Shown: positions 45,882 through 58,145 of the stretch, one piece after another
Layout: each line of letters begins with the position of its first letter
Numbering within the stretch: position 1 is the stretch's first letter
Assembly (NCBI GenBank): GCA_013420905.1
Contig: JAAXNY010000001.1
Span: 4,960,001-5,024,000, forward strand
Reading direction: 5' to 3'
Origin: Collybia mongolica
Lineage: Eukaryota > Basidiomycota > Agaricomycetes > Agaricales > Clitocybaceae
DNA: 64,000 nucleotides
Notes under the pieces: generated by a model
What the model saw: the letters and a program-made list of their open reading frames with translations, nothing else
Told to the model about the DNA's origin: nothing
The model's database searches: none
Translations under genes and position numbers: made by a program

Positions 45882-48019
45882 TCAGAGTAACATTGCAGAA
45901 GAAAAAAAAATACTGCGCACTCGGCGAAATTGTGCCTTCGCTGTCGAATAGTTCTTCTTGATTGTATCTAGATCTACAGGCACCATTTGGTTATTTGTAT
46001 CGAAAATAATTGGGTCTGGTGGGTCCGATGTGGGTGGAGATGGAGGGTGATAAGCTGGGATGCGTTGTCCATGATGAGGTGGAGGTGGCAAGGGTCGAAC
46101 TTCGTCGATAGTCGGGGATGAGAATTTGGGTGAGGGATACGGCTGTGCTACTGGGCTATTGCGGCTTTCTGGATGGATTTGTTTTTTAGGTGCTGCGATG
46201 CCCGCATGCCGTGGCGGGCATGTCTCGCCGTTGAGCTCGCGCTCTTCTTTGGCGAGAGGAGGCGGCATAAAAGTGACGACTCTCCTGGTCGATGTTGCAC
46301 TCATTCCGGTTTTGTTTGTCTGGGGCGGGAGCAGGGTGCTGGGAAGGCGGAACTTGCCACTCGTTCTAATCTTATTAGTACCTTTAACATCACTGATAGG
46401 TTTGGACGATTTGGAGTTTATGTGATAGTTTGATGGGAAAGCCGAAATACGCACGTCAATTTGGTTTTTTTCCTTGCAGGGAGGGTACTCCACTCCTCGT
46501 CTAAGTTCTGGCCGGTGTAGGCGTACGCGTCGGTCCATTTTTTGGGTGGAGTCCGGGGGTTGTTGCGAGGAGAGGGAGAGCGGCTTCGTTTTAAAATTAT
46601 GTGATCAGCACGGTGAACGGTGTCAGGCTTGTTACTTGGGCTGTAGTGCTCAGTTTTATTTTCATTTACTTGCTCTCTGGGCCGTTGTACGGTTGTTTCG
46701 CAAGACTGGTCGTCGTAAACTGAATTTTCATTGTGGGCGGGAAGGTGAGATTGGGTTAGGCGTCGATCCATGGGGTTTTCGTGGTGTAAGGATTGTGAGA
46801 GTGTATTAGGTATTTCATCAGGATTTTCGGGAAAGACTTGATCATTTTTAGGGAAAGGAGGTGGGTTGTCTTCTCTGATATCTAGAGCACGCGTGAACTC
46901 AAATTTACGTGTAATAACAAACTCAAAACCTCGATCATTTTTTAGGTCGAAACGGCTAGGGACAGTCGAACCTGTCTGGTTCCGATAAGTAAACGGTGGA
47001 GAAAGAAACCTTTTATGAGCGGCAGGAAACGGTGAATGGGGTTTGAATGTAATCGGACGTCGTTTAACGGAAGCAGTTAAAGTATTGTGGGATGACCTAA
47101 TTGGTGACGAGAAGTATGTCTCATCTGAATGGTGAGCAATAGGTTTTTCGTACAATTGGAAATTTCCGAGCAATGTCCGTGAATGCGATTGAATTGGCGA
47201 AGCGAACAAAAAAGATTTGTTCAAAGATCTGGGGTGGGCCGATGAAGAGAAGGGATGGGGCCGATGGCGAGGTCGAGGCCTATTCTGCACAATGGGAGGT
47301 GGAATCCGGGGTACAAAAGGGTCTGGCCTTGATATATGCGGTCCTTCTGGAGCCCCTGGTTCTGGTTGAATGCGAAGTCCGAGTGGTTCCAGTACAGGTC
47401 GTGAACTATCAACGACACGGGCGACTTCAGCACCCATTGGACCAGACATGGCCAGCTGAACCTGAGTCGATATGTGAGCGCCGTTTGACCCCGGTCCAGA
47501 AACGGAGATCGGTAGTTGGGATAGTTGGTGAATGGGAATATTTGGGGAATTTCTGGCGGTTTGAGCCCTTATTGAGTCGGCTAGCGGCTTCAGTGTATGT
47601 CGAGTTGGACGGTTCTTGTTTGAGGACGGTTTTAGAGGAAGGGTCCCATCGGTGCTTGGTATATGCGGTGCTCTTCCAGCCTGTTTCTTGAATCCATCGA
47701 GGATGCTTCCATTACCTTTTTTGACCGTCGCCTTTTGGCGGAGTGTCGATATCGGCGCCGTACCAGAAGTTCGGGAAATAGAGCGGGAAGCAGCATTGAT
47801 TTTGGCAATGTTGAAGGGGTTAGGTTTGAAAACGACTGTCTCTTGCCTCGAAGACAAGTCCAAATCTTTGATAAGCTTCGTTTCTTTAGATATTCCATCA
47901 CTTTGAGGTCCGTCGTCAGAGTCAGAGTCATCGCTTGCATACGAAACGTCGAAGGTCCGGAGGTTGAAGGCCCAGCCATCAGTATGTTTAGCAGATGGTT
48001 GGCTACCCTTGGCCGCCAT
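45882..48019 (-). CDS. Hypothetical low-complexity protein (2 exons, 691 aa)
   Basis: Exon 1 48019-46455 and exon 2 46392-45882 join through a 62-bp GT-AG intron in frame (TKLT|DVKG). It starts MAAKGSQPSAKHTDGWAF; the track frame can also start two codons earlier. The N-terminal region has an acidic run (YASDDSDSDDG) followed by the conserved-looking segment TVVFKPNPFNIAKINAAS. The rest is Ser/Pro/Arg-rich and probably disordered, ending in a Pro-rich stretch and RRVRSIFFSSAMLL. It is convergent with CSN3, about 290 bp apart. Family not recognised. Confidence 0.65.
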
Positions 48020-48845
48020 GACCATTAGAGCATTAGAATCTGTAACTGGTTGGGTATTACCATATGATCAAGGGAATTGGAACTACGGCGACATTAGTCG
48101 AGATGATGGAATCCGTCGTTCCGATAATTTCGGACTCTAAATTAAGTGTAGGTTTTTGTGCGATTTATGTAACGTTATTATGACTTATTTTTTTTATCTG
48201 AGTTCGGGCACTGTAGTCTGGACTCTGTAGTTGCCCTATATTTCTCTCTAACGTCGTCAGGAACGACTTGGAGTTATCCGTCGCCAGTGTGGCGCTGGTA
48301 CGCTACTGACACGGGATGATGAAGGCCAACATTCTGAAATGCTGATGAAAATCATGAAAAAATACATCGCTCTGAAAAACAAGTCCGATGCATATCGTAG
48401 GCATTCACCGTCCGACGTCCAACCGACCCGTCATCACTACCTGCTTTGGAGCCAATTCCCTCTCGGACAGATCGCGACATAATAAGTATATATGTTAGGC
48501 AGAATGGGGTTGTTATTTCACAAGCACCCTCGTCCCCCGGGGGGGGGGGGACTAGACGTTAATGATGAATATATAATTGTCGATGCGGTTATGGTTGCGA
48601 ACACAAGCGCTAGAGTTCGCCACAGCAGGAGGATAAAGCGAAAACCAGCAACGGGGATGCAACTATTCCTGAGGCCTGAGGCCTGAGGTCCCGGACACAG
48701 AAATCAAACATAGGGAAGTTGGAGTAATGGTGGCCTTCCGCCGCGGTCCAGGTTATGATGTATGATACGTGAGGATAGCGATTGTGTTACATAAAACGGT
48801 GTAATTATGTAGAAGCTAGTTACTGAAACTATTTGGGTACCAATT
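48020..48845. other. Intergenic region between hypothetical gene and HEAT gene
   Basis: Nothing coding is supported. It includes a T-run (48187), a C/G homopolymer tract (48536-48550) and a GGCCTGAGGCCTGAGG short tandem (48671). Confidence 0.5.
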
Positions 48846-50704
48846 TCAAACCATTATCGCTCCCAAGTTTGGTTCTGTGACGGGTGACAAGTGAGAACTC
48901 ATGGAATGCCATTTGTTCACCTCGTCCAGTGTGACATGACGTCCGAATATGGTGAAAAGGAACAGTTCAACGAGATGCTCTGGAAAATCGGAATGTTGAG
49001 GACTGGCGTAAGCCTTTCCATAATTGGACCATAGAGAAGCTGCAGCACGGAATCGAGACCTGGGTGAGTGAGGCTGCATCAAGATCACTGATGCTACAAA
49101 AAGCACCACATGATCTAAAGCTTGTTGACAATTAAATCTATCTGGGAACATGGGTGAGCACAGATGAAAAGGTAACAGGGAATTCCAACATACTGTCCGT
49201 AACAAGCCTGATGAGAAGCTCCAACAGACCGTCGGGGTATATTTCCATCTTCGGTTGGATGAGAGGATCGATAATCCAGGATATTACATCTTTCCGAACT
49301 ATGGAAACAAATGTACAATTAAAAAACAAGTGCATAAGCTGGGGAAGTAACAAACCAATATCATCGACCGCAAGTAAAGATATCAGCTCCGTTACAGGGT
49401 TCCTGAGGTGGCTCACTTCGAGGAGTGGCATGAGTTGGGGCAATATCACCTTAATCTTATCTCGGAAAGTGCCTAAAAGCAATATTAATGCGATAAATAA
49501 GTTAAGCGAAGATGAAAAATACCTTCTTCAGCAAGGTTCGCAAGTGAGCGAATTCCTGCAGCACGGACGCCATCTTCTTTGTCCTCAATTGCTAGTGCGA
49601 TGATTTCAGGAACTGTGGACTCTATGAACTGCCGGAAGTTTGCTGTGAAAAGGATTTAGTCGCCCATTAAGAAGAACCTAATATGTATACTGAAACACAC
49701 TGTATTTGTTCAGGACCGAAAGGAACTCAACAGTCGTGGCTCGTGTAGGCCACAGACTTTCGTTCAGCATAGGCGTAAGGAGGCGTGCCATCGATTCTGG
49801 TGTATGCTCCTGATCTTTAGCTGGAGAATGGCATTGTGAAGTATCTGAAGAAAGCGTGTATGATGAGATAACGTACGTGGTCCAGCGAAGCGCAACAATG
49901 AATCGATCGTTTGTCGAATAGCATACCCTTCTGGGGCAATTAATGCAATAGCTAAAGGTACAGCTAAAAGGATGGCGTCTCCAATGTTTGGTCTATTTTC
50001 TTTACTCGCCCAAGTTCCTAAAGAAGGTGTAACATTATACATCGAGGATACAAGAATTATATAGACATACTGGAGCTTGTTCGAAGGGCACTTAAAAGTT
50101 CCCCCGCAGCTTTACGGACGTCGTCGTCGTCGTCACTTACGGCCAATTTGAGGAGCTGTGGTAACACAGACTTTACCGCACCTTGTAAATTAGCTGAGAG
50201 AAAGGAAAAATGACATTATGAAGTTGGCATGCAATTTATCGCACGAACAGTTTGGAGTGAGCCCACTTAGCACCTCAATTGCATGGGCCCGAATTGCCCA
50301 GCCAGGGCTTGTCAATGCTGAACCAATGCTCTTTGTCAGAGTTGACCTAATAGTGTCTTGCATTTTGGCTAAGAAGGTTTATCGGAAGGTATATGTACAG
50401 CAGGGTCAAAAGAACACACCGTCAACTTTTGCGAAAAGAGGGAGCAGATTGACCATAGCGACACGGATGTCCTTGTCATCGTTCTGGATGGCAATTTCCA
50501 CGATTTTAGGGATTACTGACTCAGCAGCACCTCCGAGTTTTGCATCACCTGTTACGATGTTAAATACAGAAAACCATGGAGAACGCTGTGGTAACGTACA
50601 GCGAATAAGTGTATCCAGTATACGACTCCAGTCAGCATGTAAAGAAGTTTCAGCGAATGCTGAATCGAGGCTCTTTGGCAGTGCTGATATAATCGTTTTT
50701 TGAA
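48846..50704 (-). pseudogene. DUF6535-HEAT gene, piece 3 (C-terminal HEAT repeats)
   Basis: Minus-strand exons coding HEAT repeats separated by ~50-60 bp introns. Examples: QKTIISALPKSLDSAF (from 50702), an exon starting AKMQDTIRSTLTKSIGSAL near 50381, NLQGAVKSVLPQLLKLAVSDDDDDVRKAAG near 50190-50085, and DKIKVILPQLMPLLEVSH near 49460. Reading enters directly from the R element at 50705, with no start codon. It is the 3' end of a gene whose 5' parts lie at 62723-63252 and, inverted, at 55161-61346. HEAT repeats act as protein-interaction solenoids. Confidence 0.8.
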
Positions 50705-50784
50705 CATCAGCAAACCCTGATTTTTCTCACAATCAGCCGACAGACCTTGTAGTGCCCATAGTCATCCATAGATGTTGTACTGAA
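50705..50784 (+). mobile_element. R element copy 1, left 80 bp
   Basis: It starts with the terminal inverted repeat CATCAGCAAACCCTG and matches the end of copy 2 (reverse complement of 62643-62722). It is interrupted at 50785 by a LINE whose 14-bp target duplication GATGTTGTACTGAA is at 50771-50784 and 53851-53864. Confidence 0.88.
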
Positions 50785-50785
50785 T

Positions 50786-52151
50786 CAAAGGGCACCTCGA
50801 AGCACTCCGTAAGATGCAACGAAAGGCTGCACTATGGATCACAGGCAACTTCAGGACCACCCCGAAAGGGGCCCCGGAGACCCTTGCAGGCCTTCCGCCC
50901 ATCCACTTGCACATCCGTAAGTTGGTGGAGAGGAGCCATTACCGCGTCCGGACGTTGGCCAAGAGCCACGCGGTCAGGAACTTAATTGACGGACAGGCAC
51001 ACCTGTCAGTCAGCCGCATGTCTGTTGCCAAGAGGCGCAGAATCAAATCCGGGATAATGGATTCATTTGCCCGACTAAAGGATTGCAGCGATGATGCATC
51101 CCCAGTGTTCCCCCTCGCGCAACTGGGCAATCAATTACTTGACTGGGCGGCCGAGAGGGTGGAGATCAGACCCTCCCCTCCCCCCGAAGAAGAGAAGGAG
51201 AAGAGGAAGAAGGCTATCACTGAGTTCAGGAAAGTTCTCACTAACCGAATCAACGAAGCTAAGCATGACCCAAAACGAGTCGCGATCATATGCGATGGGT
51301 CCGTTCCATGGTCCAAAGACCTCCAGGCTACCTCAGCCTGGAGAGTCTGGTCGGATGGTATACTGTATAACGGCCTTGCCCCCTGTGGGAATGCCACTTC
51401 GGACGATGCTGAGGCCTGCGCCATCTCGAAAGGGGTGGATGAGGCCCTCGGCATCCCTAACCTAGACATCCGAAAAATTGATGTCTTCTCAGACTCTGTG
51501 AATGCAATCAAACTGGTTGTTGACCCGACGCATCACATGGCACACAAATGGGCCACCAACGTATCGGCCAAACTTGCTTACTGGCTAACGGTTAAACCGG
51601 ACGCCAGTATCACTCTGCACCACACACCAAAGGCGTGCGAGGTGCGCGAACATGTACTTGCCCACGAAGCGGCCTCCAATATGGAGATTCCGCACGGAGA
51701 AGTAAAACACACATCCCTTGCTAAGGCAAGGGCGGACGCGGTTCTGTGTATGACGGATGCTTGGAGCGAATTGGCCAAGCAAAAGTCTTACATAGGGTCC
51801 CAATTCTTGCCGCTCCACGAAGGGAGTAAGCAGCTATTGCCAAGCCACTTGAAAGGAGGGACTTGGATCGGAAAGGTGTCCACCAACACCAGTAATACCA
51901 TCAGGCTAGCGCGGGCCCTAACGGGCCACGCGCCGATTGGCGCATACAGACAGAGGTTCCTTAAGGAGAAGGAGACCTACGAATGCGACTGCGGCCTCAG
52001 AAAGGAGACCGTAGAACACGTATTCCGGCACTGTCCGCTACACCAGCAGAAAACCCGGCCCGGGAGGACGCTGACTCTTGTCTGGGTCAGCAACTTCCTA
52101 CACGACAACCCGGAGGCCTTTGGGGTCTTCCGGGAACCCCGTTTAGAGTAG
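50786..52151 (+). pseudogene. LINE ORF2 C-terminal part with RNase H
   Basis: The frame is open from the insertion edge (KGHLEALRKMQRKAALWITG); the ATG at 50814 is internal. A typical post-RT segment (AGLPPIHLHIRKLVER) is followed by an RNase H fold with Asp in IICDGSVPW, Glu in DDAEACAI and Asp in DVFSDSVNA. The C-terminal zinc motif reads CDCGLRKETVEHVFRHC. Endonuclease and RT domains are missing through truncation. RNase H in a fungal LINE suggests a Tad/I-like clade (inference). Confidence 0.88.
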
Positions 52152-52573
52152 GGTGGGTGTACCGGGCAGTAAGTAGGTTCTTGTCGAGAGGTAGCCGCGA
52201 CACTGAGGCATCAGTCCTGGGCTTCGGCCTGGGGTGAGCAGTCATGCATGGCCTCGGCCTCTCCGGACTAAGTTGACCTCCTCTCGAGGAGGTCTCCAGG
52301 GGGATGAGCCCCCCCGGTGAACCTGTCGGCAGGGGTGGCCACACTAATACTTATTTACCAAGCGGATTGAGAGGCGCGGGAGGCGAGCCCCCCTGCTACG
52401 ACGCCTGCCCTCATTTCCCACAAGGGACTATTTTACGGCCCCTCACAAGGGGGTTCACTCAGGGAGCGCTTCCAACCAGGAACGGGCGGGGCAATCCAGA
52501 CCTGCCTCATATGACGGCCTATAATGGACATATCACGACTCGACTTGATACGACTATGGTTACACGTGACCGC

Positions 52574-53789
52574 TGATAGGGCCCGAAATTGTTTGCACTT
52601 ATAAAGTCGACAAGTAAGGCTATTAGTGTCATTTCTAATAACCAAGTAAGCGGTAATAAAGGATTAGAGTCGAGCTCCAAGACGGCTAATCAGAGTGAAC
52701 TAGTCTAATGGATAATACACTATCAGTACAGAGGACTATGAGTACGGTCTATTATTAGTCCTATTCACCATGCCCGGTTACAACCTCGGTGTCTTAGTTC
52801 ATAAGTAACCATTGTAGTATGATATCATTAGTCCGGGGATCATCATTAATAGGAGAAGTAATTGTAAATTCGGGACTTGCACAACCCGATCCTAGTCAGG
52901 GGTACTTGGTGTTAACTACCGGAAGCGACGGGACACCGTGAATAACAACAGGGACAATCAGGGGGAGTAAACGACAGTGCCGCGCTGTTTTAAATAACAA
53001 AGCGCGCGGTCGGGACTTGATAAGAGTTTAGCCCGCTCTTTCAATATTTGATAAGTAACCAGTAAACGACATAATTGGCACGCGTGGCGCGCGCGCCAAG
53101 CTGTAGTAGACGCGTCGGTATTGAATACAGATCCTTGGCGCGCGGGAGCGCGGTTCCGTGTAAAATTTACAATTCCGTATGATATTTAGTTTGTACATTA
53201 TAAATAGACTGTAGATGAGTAGCGCTAAGGAAAGGAATCTTGCCCCCACTTCGCGCGACTATAGAGTATACAAATCACATTTGTTAAAACACTATTGCGT
53301 GCCCGAATTAAGGATCAGATTGCTTCAACGTGTCTTGATTGGAATTGATTGGAGAACCACAGAATTAAAGAAACTTAGTTCACTTGGAACTTAGTACCGT
53401 ATTGTCCGTTGGAATTACTAGGCACTTGGCCTTAGTGCACTTGGCACTGTATTGTTTGATAAGTCGCTTGGACTTATAGATCCGCTTGGGATCACTAATA
53501 ATTGAACATACACTTGGTACTCAGTCTATTGGATCGAGAGATATTATAAATATACCTAGCAGGTTTTTGAACCTGTGTTGAAGCTTTTGTCTAAATCGAA
53601 CCCGTCGAGAGATCATTGGAAAGGGCTTTGGCTAGTACTATTCAAAGCTTAGTGCTTCTAAGCACTTGAACCCGAACTCAAAACAGGTGATTCCTACTGT
53701 TCGTGTGTTGATTGTTAGGTTTGGTGTGTGTGTGAGAGAGATTACATTTCATAGCATCAGCGCACTTATAGCCCAGGAGCCCCCTTTCA
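52574..53789 (+). mobile_element. Solo LTR of the large Gypsy family
   Basis: A full-length LTR, TGATAGGGCCCG to CCCCCTTTCA, without any interior. The 4-bp target duplication CCGC is at 52570-52573 and 53790-53793. It formed by LTR-LTR recombination after insertion into the LINE. It is most similar to the LTR at 29677. Confidence 0.93.
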
Positions 53790-53850
53790 CCGCTTCTGTA
53801 CTTTTGTATTGCGGTATATAAAAACGTTGAAGGAAAAAAAAAAAAAAAAA

Positions 53851-55160
53851 GATGTTGTACTGAACTCTGCAGTGCTTTGCAGTTGTGTGTAGAATCCACC
53901 CTGTCTGTCCTGATATCCATAGTGGCTCATACTTCTACACAGTTCTGTATATTTACTACCTTATCTGCCCAGGGATATGCTTGGTTTGGCAGGTTGTGCA
54001 AAATTGGGCCGAACTTACTCAAAATTCAAAATCCAACATTATTGTATGTATGCAAAATACAGGTTTTTGTGCCTTGTCTAAGTTTACTTAGGATGCATAC
54101 TGCATGATAGGGCAATGAACGCTGGGTTGAACATCTCAAGACGAAGTTCCATTCTAAATTCTCCAAGACTAGTGTTGGGCACGGCTTGGTTCAAACTGTG
54201 GTGTGGCGGGTACGGGTATGGTGTTGCCGGGCCATACCATGTGATTACCGCACCTGTCATGTGAAGTGTCACGGGTCTACCGGCATCGGGTTTAACCATA
54301 TTGCTGTGTTGTCAGAGGTCTGAGGTGGCAATTCGAAGTTCTGTTTATGAGGCAAATTCCTCCCACCTTACAATTCCACATCTCAATGTTCAATGACCAG
54401 CCATGCTAGACAAGACCAGACCAACAAGGAAGAACTCAGTATCTTGGACCAAGACTAAGGGTATCTGTGGATCATGACGCAATTCAGAAAGCTGGTCGAA
54501 GAAGTCTGCAGTGCTGGCAGGGTTTACCATGGGGAGATGTCACCTTTGTTAACATCTACAACTAAGGGTAAGCATGCTCTTGCACTACAGTTCTACACAT
54601 AATAACCTGTGGCAGAACAGTCATATGGCACTGTATGATCAACCTGAGGCATCATTGGTAGGCAAACACTCATTTGTACCCATTTACACTAACTGTCAGA
54701 AACGGATTGCCCTGCACCTGCGCCTACTGTAGGTTAGTATACTCAATGGCCTGGGACTTTGTAATGTTATCGATTGACTGTCAGACTTGGTTAGAGTGAT
54801 CCTCATTACCTATTAAATTCATAGATAATAACCCCACCTCACTAAAAATGTGGCAATGTAATGGAATACTGTCTGCCCTATGCTCCCGGACTGTACAAAT
54901 CTCGAAAGCAAGGGGTGTGTCTACAGAATGGAACCATAATCTCTTATGCTCTGCCCAGTAAAAAGTGGAACTATCCAGGACCTCGTAGCACTTTACAGAT
55001 GAGCATAAATTTAGCTATAACTGCTGAGAGCTATGGAGGTCTGCACAGAGGTGTACAGCAACAGAACCTACTCTATGGCATCTATGGCACTATGGGTGTC
55101 TATGGGTATCTATGCAGGGCTGCTAGCAAATCTCTGCAGGGGACCCAGGATTTGCTGATG
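53851..55160 (+). mobile_element. R element copy 1, right 1296 bp
   Basis: It resumes after the LINE target duplication (53851-53864) and ends with CAGGATTTGCTGATG, the inverse of the left end. Together with 50705-50784 it totals 1376 bp, exactly the length of copy 2. Internal ORFs (for example 54861-55220) lack motifs and are not called. It is probably non-autonomous. Confidence 0.88.
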
Positions 55161-58145
55161 TGTCATGGCAAAAGCATGGCTTGTCAATTTTATTCCAGTT
55201 GTCAGTGGTCAGGATTCTGACGATGCTTATCAACGGTGGGTTAGGGATGAGCAGGCCAAGGTTTGGCATCTTGAAAAGGTCATCACGACTGTTCCACTCC
55301 TGGTCCAGCTCGCTCTCCTCTTGTTTTTGTTAGGCTTTAGTCTCCAGTCTATTGGCGACAATCCAACGCTGGGTTGCGTGGTTCTAACTCTAGTGGCCTT
55401 AGGAGCTGTCATCTACATTGTCATGACAGTCCTCCCCATTCTCAGCCCGTTATGCCCTTTTGGAACAACTCTTTCTGACGTCCTTTTCGATATTACATCC
55501 ATTTATCGGTCAATTTTACCGCCCAAACCACGGCCGTCAAATCTCAAAGGTAATGCTCAGAACCACCAATCATGGCGGAACGGGCCAGATGAAAGCGACG
55601 TACTATCGAAAATCTGGAAAGGAAAGGTAATTCAGTCCACGAAACCTTCCAATGTGGACAAGGCCATCGCAGAGCTAAGTCAAATAAAACTTAGCGATGT
55701 GTGGTGGGAACGTTTTGTTGAATGGGGAACTCCAATGATTTTGTGCCAACGCCTCCGGGAATCCATTACATCCAGCCAGCGTGAATCCCGGTACGAGGTC
55801 CTATGCAACCATCTCCGGACACTATTGGGGTTTGTGGATTATTTTGAGAGCTCGGAACCCGCCAAGCTCGGTATCGTGCTGGCAGAATTTGTCAATTCAG
55901 GAAAACCGCTGCATCAATGGAACATTTTTCCTGAAGAAATCAGGGCGCTGGCGTTCAGCGCTCGGACACCTATTATGCTTGCTTGTAAGAAAGACTATAC
56001 AGCAAGTGAAATGGAAGAACGGCCCTGGGAAACGATGGTACACAATATGTTTCCAGAGCATAGGAAAAGCTTCGCAATAGCGGCGTGTAGGGGACTTGTT
56101 GGAGACCAAGAGAAGTTGCGAAAAGTCAGTGCCCTTACTATTGTGGTATCTATCGCGAAAGGTATGTCGATCTAAGTATAATTATGGGATACGTATCGAT
56201 GAGTGCCCCAGCCACCATGGCAGCAATTGGACCGAAGAGTGAATGGGGCGTGGAAATCAAACAAAGTGCAAGATCCAAGGCAGAGCTTCTTGGGCGGAAA
56301 TATATTGCAAAGCTTTTTGAACAAATCGGTGAGAATGCCGTTTGTTATTTCAGGCAGTAAACTCACCCACCCACAGCGAAGGGATGGAAAGAGATGATAC
56401 TTGAAAACCTAAGCAGTGCTCCATCTGTTGCCATTAATCGTGCGATGCTACAGTTATCTATGTGTATTTTACCTCATGTTTAACCCATCGTGCTCGTGCT
56501 TGTTCTAGCTGACCTCCAGGACGCCGTAATGCCAGTGCTAGGCGGCCTTAGCACATGGTTGAGCCATCCAAATCCTCAAGTTCGTACTTGGGCTATTACA
56601 ACGCTTGCGACACTGGCAGCCGATGGTCTGTCACATTCTATCTCATAATTAGATTTATAATCCTGTCTCTCCCACTAGATGATTTTGGAGATGTTGTCAA
56701 ATCATCGATAATTGAGCTGGCCGATACAGCAGTGAATGACCCGGATCAAGGTGTCCTTTTTAATGGGATGGAAGTGTATATATCACTCGCAAAAAATGGT
56801 ATGTTGAACTTGGTGATACACTCCAAAGCTAATCGCTAATCTTTGTCTCTTTCAGAAAAGTTCCAAGATTCTGCCAAGAAAATATTATCAAACAGCATGA
56901 GTTCAGTGTTGGGAAATATTGAGTGGTTGCGTCGCATCCGTGCTATCGACAATGTAGCAAAATTGATTCAAAATTGTGGGTCTACATAGTAATTTCTGGC
57001 ATCATTCCTGCTTTGACATCAATTTTGACCAGACGACTTTCAAACAGTGTTTCAAGATATTGTTGAGCCACTAATGTCTGACTTGATTGAACTGACAGTG
57101 AGTGATTGGGATGAAGACGTCCGTACTGCCAGGATGAAGGCAATAAGCTCTCTAGTGGAATTTGATGGTGGGTTGCACCTACCGATACATCTCAAGCTCA
57201 AATTTGAATCCCTGCTCTCACATCTTTTAGAGGAACTTCGAGACAAACTCAAGTCAGTATTACCAAAGGTCCTGAAAACAGCGTTTGAGAGCTTGAGCTG
57301 GGATCGCACGGATGAAATGGATAGACTTGTGGTGCTCATCCAAAGTCGTACGTTTTGCAACAACTTATGTACAAAATTTGCCGACACACTCTATTTCATA
57401 GTCGACCTGGAAGATATGGTAAACGCTGAAGTGCCTCAGCTCATTGAAGTGATAATGAAAGCAGAGAGCCCGGACATCCGTATAGTTGGCATAAAAACGG
57501 TGGTCTCTCTAGCGCAGGGCAGTATGTCAAATTGGGCCAGTCCTTTACCTGGTATCTGATCTACACTCCAAGATGTACTTCAAGACACCGTTATGCCTGA
57601 ATTGCCAAAGATCCTTGATATTGCATGGAATGACATTACTCCTCTTGCCCATGCTTCTTGGATTAAGATACTACGTTTGCTCACTGACCAAAGTGCATTC
57701 CGTGGTGGATTCCGTTGTATCAAGCACTCATGCACTTTATTCTAGTTGATTTCCGGGGTTCGATCAAGTCGGCGATACCCTCACTTCTCAAAATGATGAT
57801 CAATGGTAGCGATGTAGACATTCATACGGCGGGTGTGTCTGCATTAGCCCTCCTTATGGAAGACAGTGAGTTGAGAATCGTTGATATTCTTGGTACAGAT
57901 TTGACCTTTCGCAGGGTCTCTCCGAGATTCCACCAAAATATCATTGTCAAGCGATCTCGAGTCAGCACTAACCAATCCTGAGTGGCGGGCTCGTATTTGT
58001 ACTATCGACACTCTTATGAAGCTTATTGAGAACCGTGTGTCGCCTGTCTCACAAATCTTCCATGGCCTTGGTGTCTTAATCTATCTTTCCTTGTTTGCCT
58101 TCCAGCCAATCTCCAATCACAAGATACGATTGAAAGAGGTCTTTA

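Larger units (their letters stand above)
50785..53850 (+). mobile_element. 5'-truncated LINE with poly(A) tail, carrying a solo LTR
   Basis: It is bounded by the direct repeat GATGTTGTACTGAA (14 bp). It begins inside an ORF and ends in 17 A at 53834-53850, the signature of target-primed insertion with 5' truncation. The body is 50785-52573 plus 53794-53850; the solo LTR 52574-53789 sits in its 3' UTR. Confidence 0.9.

Noticed and set aside
45677..45961. Plus-strand ORF after CSN3
   Set aside because: It overlaps the convergent gene's 3' end, has no motif and no plausible promoter.
54861..55220. 119-codon ORF in R copy 1 (and 61335-61646 in copy 2)
   Set aside because: It has no motif, crosses the element end into host sequence in copy 1, and is identical in both copies only because the element is; probably chance.
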